5,947 nucleotides of DNA, from the NCBI GenBank assembly GCA_947179265.1, contig CAMXBB010000093.1, positions 1 through 5,947 of the forward strand, given 5' to 3'. This document shows, piece after piece, positions 1 to 5,112 of the stretch. Under the pieces are notes generated by a model, which ran no database searches, was not told where the DNA came from, and saw only the letters and a program-made list of their open reading frames with translations. The stretch comes from an uncultured Bacillota bacterium. Lineage in GTDB: Bacteria > Bacillota_I > Bacilli_A > RF39 > UBA660. The translations under genes and the position numbers were made by a program. Position 1 is the stretch's first letter, and the number at the start of each line of letters is the position of its first letter.

Positions 1-570
1 ATCTAAATCTTTAATTGTTATTGTTCCATTTTTTAAAGAATCAGATACTTTCTCTTCGTAGTCATCATTATATACTACGACTATATATTCACCCTTAATA
101 CAAGGAAAATAATAGTTATACTTCTCATCACTATAGAAGTTTTCTAGAGCTTCTGCACAAGTAAAATCTTTCATATCCTTAGTCTTATCAACAATTCTTT
201 TTACTTTCATATCATCAGCTGATACTTTATCTAAATCAACACTATCTATTCCACCTAAGTCATATACGGTATAACCTAAACTTTTTAATTTTTCAAAAGC
301 CCTTGCACTTCTTTTTCCACTTCTACAATATACAAAGATGTTTTTATTTTTATCTAACTCAATTGATTCATCAATATTATCTACAGGAATATTAATAGCT
401 CCTCTAACATGGAGTTCATCATATTCATCCTTATTTCTTACATCTAATACGACATAATCCTTTTCTTTCATGATAGTCTTATAATCTTTAGGAGGTTCAG
501 TTTCTTCTTTAGTACTTCCACATCCACATAATACTAATACCATCATCATTATTATAAATATTTTTTTCAT
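1..570 (-). CDS. Rhodanese-domain lipoprotein, 3' end outside window
   Basis: The frame opens with ATG at 568-570 and stays open to the left edge, giving 190 visible residues without a stop. Seen: a short Lys-Lys start, a hydrophobic stretch and a lipobox Leu-Cys-Gly-Cys with Cys17 as the likely lipidated residue, then a polar linker. A rhodanese domain covers about residues 32-109: VVLDVR at 40-45, HVRGAINIP at 54-62, and the active-site loop CRSGKRS starting at Cys82, so the catalytic cysteine is present. From about residue 132 a second segment follows (YYFPCIK around 153-159, ending in IKDLD); I recall similar tails on unnamed Bacillota lipoproteins but cannot name the domain. Inferred role: an extracytoplasmic sulfur-transfer or thiol-handling protein anchored in the membrane; the substrate is unknown. 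Its ATG shares one base with the psd stop (TAATG), and the Shine-Dalgarno AGGAAGG (579-585) lies in the last psd codons, so translation is probably coupled to psd. Confidence 0.88.
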   Translation of the reverse strand, partial: MKKIFIIMMMVLVLCGCGSTKEETEPPKDYKTIMKEKDYVVLDVRNKDEYDELHVRGAINIPVDNIDESIELDKNKNIFVYCRSGKRSARAFEKLKSLGYTVYDLGGIDSVDLDKVSADDMKVKRIVDKTKDMKDFTCAEALENFYSDEKYNYYFPCIKGEYIVVVYNDDYEEKVSDSLKNGTITIKDLD

Positions 571-1394
571 TACTTTTTCCTTCCTAGTTCTTCTCCCATT
601 TTAATTGGTACCTCTCCACCATTTTCAGTTTCTTTAAAGAATTTCTCATTTACTTTAACTTTATCTTCAAGAAGAAGGATAATGGTCGATCCACCATACT
701 GAAACATTCCCTTCTCTTCTCCTTTTTTGAAATGATACTCACCATGATAGTTTTTAATTCTTCCAACTAACATTGCTCCTACTTCCATCATTACAACTTT
801 GCCAAAAGATTCAGTATTGAGAATCGTATATTCTCTTGAATTTTCACTAAATACATTCGTATGTTCTAATGCTATTGGTCTTACTGTATGAAGACATCCT
901 TTAATATAAATATTATCTAACTTATTTCCATCTGCTGGATAACAATATCGATGATAATGATTTACACAAAGTCTTATAACTACACATGTCCCATTCTTAT
1001 AATACTCACTTATTTCATCATTTTTTAATAATGAAGAAATGGTATATTTACTATTCTTAATATTTAAAACTAAATCATCATTAATTTTATAAGTACTTAC
1101 TAAACCATCACATGGTGATATTAATACATTATCATCATCATTAATTTTTCGCATTCCCTCTTTTATCTTTCGCGAAAAACAATCATTAAAACTCTTAAAA
1201 TTATCACTATAATAATCATCAAGTTTAATATTATTATTTTTTACAAATGGTTTTATTAAAAATGACGAAAATCTTGAGTCAAGAAAAAAACCACAGAGTT
1301 TAGAAATAAAACGCCATGTTAAAACTTTTAATATACATCTACCAATAAAGTTAGTATATAAAAATTTTAATATTTTACTTTCCTCTGTGGACAT
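570..1394 (-). CDS. psd: Phosphatidylserine decarboxylase proenzyme
   Basis: Removes CO2 from phosphatidylserine to give phosphatidylethanolamine, the second step after PssA; the enzyme is membrane-associated and carries a pyruvoyl cofactor made from its own serine. Numbering from the ATG at 1392-1394 (274 residues), family marks are: SPCDG with catalytic Asp96, VNHYHRYCYPADG with His146 and His148, the HTNVFSENSREY block, EVGAMLVGRI, and the self-cleavage site GGST at 234-237. Cleavage before Ser236 would give a beta chain of about 235 residues and a short pyruvoyl alpha chain of about 39. GGST instead of the E. coli LGST fits my recollection of the clostridial type. A longer frame starts with GTG at 1403, but that codon overlaps the Shine-Dalgarno AGGGAG (1403-1408), which sits 8 bases before the ATG; the ATG is therefore preferred. 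The ribosome site overlaps the pssA stop. The gene is intact. Confidence 0.96.
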   Translation of the reverse strand: MSTEESKILKFLYTNFIGRCILKVLTWRFISKLCGFFLDSRFSSFLIKPFVKNNNIKLDDYYSDNFKSFNDCFSRKIKEGMRKINDDDNVLISPCDGLVSTYKINDDLVLNIKNSKYTISSLLKNDEISEYYKNGTCVVIRLCVNHYHRYCYPADGNKLDNIYIKGCLHTVRPIALEHTNVFSENSREYTILNTESFGKVVMMEVGAMLVGRIKNYHGEYHFKKGEEKGMFQYGGSTIILLLEDKVKVNEKFFKETENGGEVPIKMGEELGRKK

Positions 1395-1402
1395 ATACTT
1401 CA

Positions 1403-1408
1403 CTCCCT
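1403..1408 (-). promoter_or_regulatory. Shine-Dalgarno of psd, decides its start
   Basis: AGGGAG on the minus strand, 8 bases before the ATG at 1394 and overlapping the last two bases of the pssA TAG stop. It leaves no spacing for the upstream GTG at 1403, so the shorter Psd start is favoured. Confidence 0.8.
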
Positions 1409-2108
1409 AATGATGAAGAAGAATTTTTAAAATTATAAGTAGAATAAATTCAATAGTTCCGATTAGAACCATAAATAATATTCCCTTTAATTCAGGTTTC
1501 TTTATTTCAAACTTAAGTAAGAAAGAAATTCCCGTAATAATTATTACTATAAAATATACAATTGTTATATCTATGGGAATAATATATTGTAAAAGCATTA
1601 CCGCAGGAAATATCAATGATGACGATGTAACTGGTAATCCCGTATAACTCTTTCTAGCTGCACCTTTTTCTTTTTGTTGTCTCTCATCTTCAGTAACATT
1701 AAAATAAGCAAGTCTTATCAAAGCAGCCAAAGCATATAAAACTAGTACTGCATAAGCTATAAAACGTATTGCAACACAATACCAACCATTAAAATTCTTA
1801 TGACATATTGGAAATAATGTTGGGGATACACGAATCATTGCTGCACCAATACATGCAGGTAAAACACCAAATGCTACTAAATCAGATAAAGAATCTATTT
1901 GAATTCCAAACTTCTTTTCTCTTTCTGTTCTATTCTTTTTTGTTCGAGCAACTTTACCATCAAAAGCATCACATAACCCACAAAATAGCAAGAAAAACAT
2001 ACCCATATAGGGATGCCCCGTCCCACTAAGTGAAACAATAATACCTGTTGTTGCTGATAGTAAAGATAAATACGTTAAAATAACCGTATAATCAAAATAT
2101 CCTATCAT
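1407..2108 (-). CDS. pssA: CDP-diacylglycerol-serine O-phosphatidyltransferase
   Basis: Joins CDP-diacylglycerol and L-serine to phosphatidylserine and CMP in the cytoplasmic membrane; the product is the substrate of Psd, encoded next. The 233-residue protein carries the CDP-alcohol phosphotransferase signature: Asp47, Asp50-Gly51, Ala54-Arg55, Gly68, Asp72 and Asp76, so all four metal and catalytic aspartates are present. Arg55 and Gly68 are separated by 12 residues rather than the usual 8. The later block RLAYFN at 132-137 plus YTGLPVTSSS at 155-164 is typical of phosphatidylserine synthases and argues against PgsA or cardiolipin synthase. Several hydrophobic spans (about 9-28, 35-47, 78-93, 113-133, 165-198 and 208-231) fit a multi-pass membrane enzyme. 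The start overlaps the stop of the flippase-like gene as ATGA, with AGAGG (2118-2122) 9 bases upstream, so coupling is likely. It ends in TAG, in the same frame as psd. Confidence 0.96.
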   Translation of the reverse strand: MIGYFDYTVILTYLSLLSATTGIIVSLSGTGHPYMGMFFLLFCGLCDAFDGKVARTKKNRTEREKKFGIQIDSLSDLVAFGVLPACIGAAMIRVSPTLFPICHKNFNGWYCVAIRFIAYAVLVLYALAALIRLAYFNVTEDERQQKEKGAARKSYTGLPVTSSSLIFPAVMLLQYIIPIDITIVYFIVIIITGISFLLKFEIKKPELKGILFMVLIGTIEFILLIILKILLHH

Positions 2109-3190
2109 ACTTCTTTACCTCTTCTCACTAATAAATACCTAGCCAATACTATTATACCACAAATTATAACGCAGCAATAGAAAGAAATTGATCTACTAAG
2201 TAATTGAAGATTAGCTGCTTTAGATAGTTCCATAATATTATTATAACCATCTAACATGATATAATCACTTACTCCCATTCCTCCAGGAATAGGTACACAA
2301 TAAGCACCAAATATTACATACAATTGAACTGCCCATATTGAAAATAAATCTTGGATATTACCATGAGTAGCTAAGAAAACAAATACAACTACTCCTATTT
2401 GAGCCACTCTTTGAATAGCATTATATAAAAGTGCTTTTACCCAAAGTCCTTTTTTAGTTTTTATCATTGCAGCATATTCCTTATACTCATTCATAGTTTT
2501 ATGAAGTTTCTTCAAATGTTTATCAGGATTTTTTACTAAATGTAATTTAACTCCTAATTTGATACCAAATGAACAAAGTCTCTCTAATAATTTATCTTTA
2601 TATAACAAACAATAAAAACCAATAAATATTGCAATTTGCCCTACAACACCAAAAGCAATCAATAATTTCGATATCAAATTCATCTCTAAAAAGATTGAAG
2701 GATTAATCAAAAACGTTATAATACCAATTACGATAAAAGAAGATGCATACATCATTAGATTATATAATAAAGTTATAGTTATTATTGTACCAGGTATTCC
2801 ATCTTTATACATAAAATAAGCACTCATTGGTTGTCCACCTGTAGCTGATGGTGTTATAGCTGAAAAATAGATATCCGCTGATGAATATACCATTCCGTCA
2901 CTTACTTTTCTTTTATAACCAAATGATGACGCTATACTCCTTATTGCTAAACCTTCAAAGAGAATAAAGAATATTACCGCAACAAATGATAATCCTAAAT
3001 ATAAAGGATCAGCATCTTTTACAAATATAACAAATTCCTTAAAAGAGAATGAAGAATTTCCTACTGTTACCGAAAAAATCGTTAATACTGCTAATAATAT
3101 AAAAAAGCACGTTAAAAGAATTCTCTTTTTTTTATCAGATGCAATATCCTTTTTAGAAGATTTTTTATTTTTTATCTTTTCTTCCTTCAT
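2105..3190 (-). CDS. Flippase-like membrane protein (LPG_synthase_TM family)
   Basis: A multi-pass membrane protein of the family covering the membrane half of MprF, YbhN and AglD-like proteins (UPF0104, Pfam LPG_synthase_TM). Numbering from the longest frame (ATG at 3199, 364 residues): a basic N-tail (1-26), hydrophobic spans near 27-46, 66-87, 136-166, 177-200, 254-277, 287-304 and 336-357, and a basic loop at 201-250. Family signatures are SAITPSATGGQP (113-124) and PIPGGMGVSD (303-312). There is no C-terminal aminoacyl-transferase domain, so it is not a complete MprF. Between a PAP2 protein and PssA/Psd, it probably moves or handles a lipid, but direction and substrate are not shown. Four start codons cluster here: ATG at 3199, 3193 and 3190. 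The Shine-Dalgarno AAGGA (3199-3203) runs into the first one and is 8 bases before the ATG at 3190, chosen here; 3193 is also possible. The gene overlaps the end of the PAP2 gene and stops as TGA-TAG inside the pssA start. Confidence 0.9.
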   Translation of the reverse strand: MKEEKIKNKKSSKKDIASDKKKRILLTCFFILLAVLTIFSVTVGNSSFSFKEFVIFVKDADPLYLGLSFVAVIFFILFEGLAIRSIASSFGYKRKVSDGMVYSSADIYFSAITPSATGGQPMSAYFMYKDGIPGTIITITLLYNLMMYASSFIVIGIITFLINPSIFLEMNLISKLLIAFGVVGQIAIFIGFYCLLYKDKLLERLCSFGIKLGVKLHLVKNPDKHLKKLHKTMNEYKEYAAMIKTKKGLWVKALLYNAIQRVAQIGVVVFVFLATHGNIQDLFSIWAVQLYVIFGAYCVPIPGGMGVSDYIMLDGYNNIMELSKAANLQLLSRSISFYCCVIICGIIVLARYLLVRRGKEV

Positions 3191-3863
3191 CATAATCATC
3201 CTTATTCTTAAATACTAGCGAATCTATTCTTTCAAATATTCTTCCAGTATTAAATTTATTGGCAATTAATATACCAATCTCTACTACTAGTATACCACCA
3301 ATTATGTCAATTACTACATGTTGCTTAACTAACACTGTTGATAAGCAAACCAATATAGAGAATATAAACATTATAATTTTATATATTATTGGCACCTTTT
3401 TACATGCTACAGCACCTCTAAATACCATCCACGATTCTAAGCAATGAATAGATGGAAATAGGTTTACTGGAGCATCAACTAAATATATAAAGTTTACTAA
3501 TGATAGTAATATCCCGTCACCATTAATTTCTGGTCTTATCATCGTTGTTGGTAAAACAAAAAAGAATATTAAACAAATAGATTTAGCAATCAATTCAGCA
3601 GATATATATTTGAAACAAACCTCTCTATTCTCTCTAGCTATTATTACATACCCTACTATCCATTGTACAAAAGCTAGAATATAAATAGTTATAAAGAATG
3701 GCACAAATGGTAACATTTCATCCAACTTAGAAGTTATATTATAGTGATACAAGTTATCAGTAATTACCTTCGTACAGAAATATGTTACAAAATTCATAAA
3801 AACTGCTAAAAACAAAGGAATAAATATATACCTCGGAAATATTCTTTCAAACTTCTCTTTCAT
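3165..3863 (-). CDS. PAP2-superfamily membrane protein (phosphatase or transferase)
   Basis: First gene of the operon, 232 residues from the ATG at 3861-3863. It is a multi-pass membrane protein with the three PAP2-superfamily acid-phosphatase-like motifs: RP at 110-111 (after VLPTTMI), FPSIH with His140, and STVLVKQHVVID with His182 and Asp186. The His-His-Asp set is complete. PSIH replaces the common PSGH and KQHxxxD the usual SRxxxxxHxxxD; I associate this pattern with the Aur1/sphingomyelin-synthase-like branch, some of whose members transfer phospho-headgroups rather than simply hydrolyse. Plausible substrates are phosphatidic acid, phosphatidylglycerophosphate, a polyprenyl pyrophosphate or a lipid headgroup donor; the sequence does not choose between them. 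The longest frame starts with GTG at 3875, but that codon is part of the Shine-Dalgarno GTGAGG (3870-3875), 6 bases before the ATG, so the ATG is preferred. The charged C-terminus overlaps the next gene. Confidence 0.88.
   Translation of the reverse strand: MKEKFERIFPRYIFIPLFLAVFMNFVTYFCTKVITDNLYHYNITSKLDEMLPFVPFFITIYILAFVQWIVGYVIIARENREVCFKYISAELIAKSICLIFFFVLPTTMIRPEINGDGILLSLVNFIYLVDAPVNLFPSIHCLESWMVFRGAVACKKVPIIYKIIMFIFSILVCLSTVLVKQHVVIDIIGGILVVEIGILIANKFNTGRIFERIDSLVFKNKDDYDEGRKDKK
3199..3203 (-). promoter_or_regulatory. Shine-Dalgarno of the flippase-like gene
   Basis: AAGGA on the minus strand, inside the last PAP2 codons. Its final A is the first base of the most upstream ATG, so that ATG is unlikely to be used; spacing is 5 bases to the ATG at 3193 and 8 to the ATG at 3190. 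Confidence 0.6.
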
Positions 3864-3869
3864 ACTATA

Positions 3870-3875
3870 CCTCAC
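3870..3875 (-). promoter_or_regulatory. Shine-Dalgarno of the PAP2 gene, decides its start
   Basis: GTGAGG on the minus strand, with its GAGG core 6 bases before the ATG at 3863. The in-frame GTG at 3875 lies inside this element. An ATG one base further upstream reads straight into TGA, so it is not a start. Confidence 0.75.
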
Positions 3876-3911
3876 ATGTAAATTATTACATCAATTCTAC
3901 TAAAAATCTAC

Positions 3912-3945
3912 CAACTATAAGTAGCATATTATATACTACTAGTTG
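3912..3945 (-). promoter_or_regulatory. Leader stem-loop upstream of the PAP2 gene
   Basis: In the minus-strand transcript CAACTA (3945-3940) and GTAG (3939-3936) pair with CTAC (3924-3921) and TAGTTG (3917-3912), leaving a 3-base bulge and an 11-base loop. A run of five T follows at 3906-3902. The CAACTA arm could instead pair with an upstream TAGTTG (3979-3974), so two structures exclude each other, as in attenuators. The stems are short and AT-rich, so this is only a possible regulatory leader. Confidence 0.25.
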
Positions 3946-4003
3946 CAATTAATATTATAACAATTTAACCTTACAACTAAATGACACACTCATCATTATA
4001 AAC

Positions 4004-4032
4004 ATTATAGCATAATAAAAGAAGACTTTTAA
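4004..4032 (-). promoter_or_regulatory. Candidate promoter of the phospholipid operon
   Basis: On the minus strand the -10 is a perfect TATAAT (4009-4004) preceded by TGC (4012-4010), an extended -10. Exactly 17 bases upstream lies TTAAAA (4032-4027), matching TTGACA at 4 of 6 positions. Transcription would begin near 3997, giving a leader of about 130 nt before the PAP2 gene. A second TATAAT at 4000-3995 is an alternative. TATAAT-like words are frequent by chance in such AT-rich DNA, but the TG, spacing and position add weight. Confidence 0.55.
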
Positions 4033-4040
4033 TCTTCTTT
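4018..4040. repeat. Inverted repeat around the -35, possible operator
   Basis: AAAGAAGA (4018-4025) and TCTTCTTT (4033-4040) are perfect inverted copies around a 7-base centre that holds most of the candidate -35 of the minus-strand promoter. This placement suits a repressor or activator site. It is poorly placed for a terminator, because no gene ends here. In AT-rich DNA an 8-base inverted repeat can arise by chance. Confidence 0.35.
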
Positions 4041-4133
4041 ACATTGTATTATCTTTATCCATTATAGTTATTATACAATATCTACTATAAAACATTTATC
4101 TTTTTTCTTCTAAAATAATATGATATTCTAATA

Positions 4134-4142
4134 AAAGGAGGG
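4134..4142 (+). promoter_or_regulatory. Strong Shine-Dalgarno of the 312-residue gene
   Basis: AAAGGAGGG, close to a full complement of the 16S rRNA end, with its GGAGG core 5 bases before the ATG at 4147. It fixes that start and suggests efficient translation. Confidence 0.85.
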
Positions 4143-4146
4143 TTTT

Positions 4147-5085
4147 ATGATAAAGAAAAATTATACTTTAACAGCAGACGATTTAATAATTGAATATATG
4201 ATTGAAAAGGCCAAAAATGGCTATAATCCATACTTCAGTATTTCAGAATTTATGGACTTCTTAAACTTTTTTGAAAGACAAATGAAAGTAGAAGGAAAAA
4301 GAAATAATGGAAATGAATTAGTTAAGCATTTTTTAGATAAAGAAATCGATAAGAAATGGCACCAAATGGATGATATCACTAAAGAGCAAATTGCTACACC
4401 TCACCTTGATTTTCAAAAAGATCAAAAGATATTACAAGCAAATCATCGCTTTAGACAAGGTGATACTCATCTTTTAGAATGTTACCTAGATAAAGAAGAA
4501 ATTCAAAAGATAAGAGAAATTATCAGAGAATATCTAACTAGATTACCTAAACGTAATATCATAATTTCTGATACTTTATCATCTAATGAATTATTAATTG
4601 GAAATTTAATCGCTGCAAATATGATTAATTATATATGGAAAGATTATAGAGCTAGCCATTCTAAATATCAAGAATGGCCTATACAATGTCAAGATATCCA
4701 TAAATACTTATTAGAAATGGATTTAGCAGCAATGATAGAACTTCCATCAATAAAAGAACAAACCTTAGAATTTTATAATATCATATCTAGAAGAATCGCT
4801 TCACTATATCAAAATGATAAAAAACTACATTTTGACAACAAGTGTAATGGATTATTAGCATATTCTAACTTCTTAGCTATTATGAATGGATATGAAGACT
4901 ACGCATCTTCTTTTAACCCAAAGGTTGGTAAAAGAGAATTGACTGTCGATTTAAGAGTAGCTTCTTTCACTGAAGCACATAAAGTAAATCGTGGTTGTTA
5001 TTCAGAAATCCAAACTATATCAATTAATTTTGATAATGATGATGCTAAAAAATTAGTTCATGCCCTTAATAGAATGCAAAAATAA
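4147..5085 (+). CDS. Uncharacterised soluble protein, 312 residues
   Basis: I do not recognise a named family. I have an uncertain memory of similar unnamed proteins in gut Bacillota beginning with the same TADDLIIEYMI-type segment. The protein has no signal peptide or membrane span, is rich in charged residues and looks mainly helical. Visible parts: an N-terminal helical stretch (about 9-68), a central charged region (110-135), a block SSNELLIGNLIAANMINYIWKDY (145-167), then EWPIQCQDIHKYLLEMDLAAMI (176-197), a helical stretch (201-225), and a C-terminal part with beta-like strands (264-271, 286-295) and a final helix. Four cysteines (112, 181, 233, 284) are scattered and form no metal motif. 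Start: ATG 5 bases after a strong GGAGG. It stands alone, divergent from the lipid operon, and ends with TAATAA directly at a terminator, so it is probably monocistronic. Full length and codon use like its neighbours support a real gene. Function unknown. Confidence 0.88.
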   Translation: MIKKNYTLTADDLIIEYMIEKAKNGYNPYFSISEFMDFLNFFERQMKVEGKRNNGNELVKHFLDKEIDKKWHQMDDITKEQIATPHLDFQKDQKILQANHRFRQGDTHLLECYLDKEEIQKIREIIREYLTRLPKRNIIISDTLSSNELLIGNLIAANMINYIWKDYRASHSKYQEWPIQCQDIHKYLLEMDLAAMIELPSIKEQTLEFYNIISRRIASLYQNDKKLHFDNKCNGLLAYSNFLAIMNGYEDYASSFNPKVGKRELTVDLRVASFTEAHKVNRGCYSEIQTISINFDNDDAKKLVHALNRMQK

Positions 5086-5086
5086 T

Positions 5087-5107
5087 AAAAGCACCAATGG
5101 TGCTTTT
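5087..5107. terminator. Bidirectional intrinsic terminator between converging genes
   Basis: AAAAGCACC (5087-5095) and GGTGCTTTT (5099-5107) form a perfect 9-base stem with an AAT triloop. On the plus strand the stem runs into a T-rich tract (5104-5114) just after the 312-residue gene. On the minus strand it is followed by TTTTATTATTTTT and lies only 5 bases past the DUF362 stop, so the same hairpin can end both transcripts. Confidence 0.92.
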
Positions 5108-5112
5108 TTATT

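Larger units (their letters stand above)
3864..4146. other. Divergent intergenic region
   Basis: A 283-base, very AT-rich gap between the five-gene minus-strand operon and the plus-strand gene. It contains the minus-strand leader, a candidate minus-strand promoter, an inverted repeat and the plus-strand ribosome site, each listed separately. TATAATG occurs three times on the minus strand (3994-4000, 4003-4009, 4060-4066). For the plus strand I see only weak candidates: TTGTAT (4044-4049) with TATTAT (4069-4074) at a long 19-base spacing, and TAAAAT (4111-4116) without a good -35. No open frame, tRNA or recognised riboswitch is visible. Confidence 0.7.

Noticed and set aside
1808..2029. Plus-strand open frame of 73 codons
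   Set aside because: It lies wholly antisense inside pssA, which has clear family motifs; no ribosome site of note and a composition expected of a shadow frame.
2105..3190. Calling the flippase-like gene mprF
   Set aside because: It contains only the membrane domain; the aminoacyl-transferase domain needed to make lysyl-PG is missing and the next gene is pssA.
3165..3203. Possible programmed frameshift joining the PAP2 and flippase-like frames at A-runs
   Set aside because: The flippase frame is +1 relative to PAP2, whereas the A-rich runs would favour -1 slipping; the flippase gene has its own ribosome site and starts.
3259..3447. Plus-strand open frame of 62 codons
   Set aside because: It is antisense to the PAP2 gene over its conserved motifs; an Ile/Thr-rich shadow translation with no support.
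4018..4040. Reading the AAAGAAGA hairpin as a terminator
   Set aside because: No gene ends on either side; both flanking genes point away from it, and the stem has little GC.
4043..4079. Inverted repeat ATTGTAT (4043-4049) / ATACAAT (4073-4079) before the plus-strand gene
   Set aside because: Seven-base AT-only-like arms 23 bases apart are expected by chance in such DNA, and they do not fit a clear promoter.
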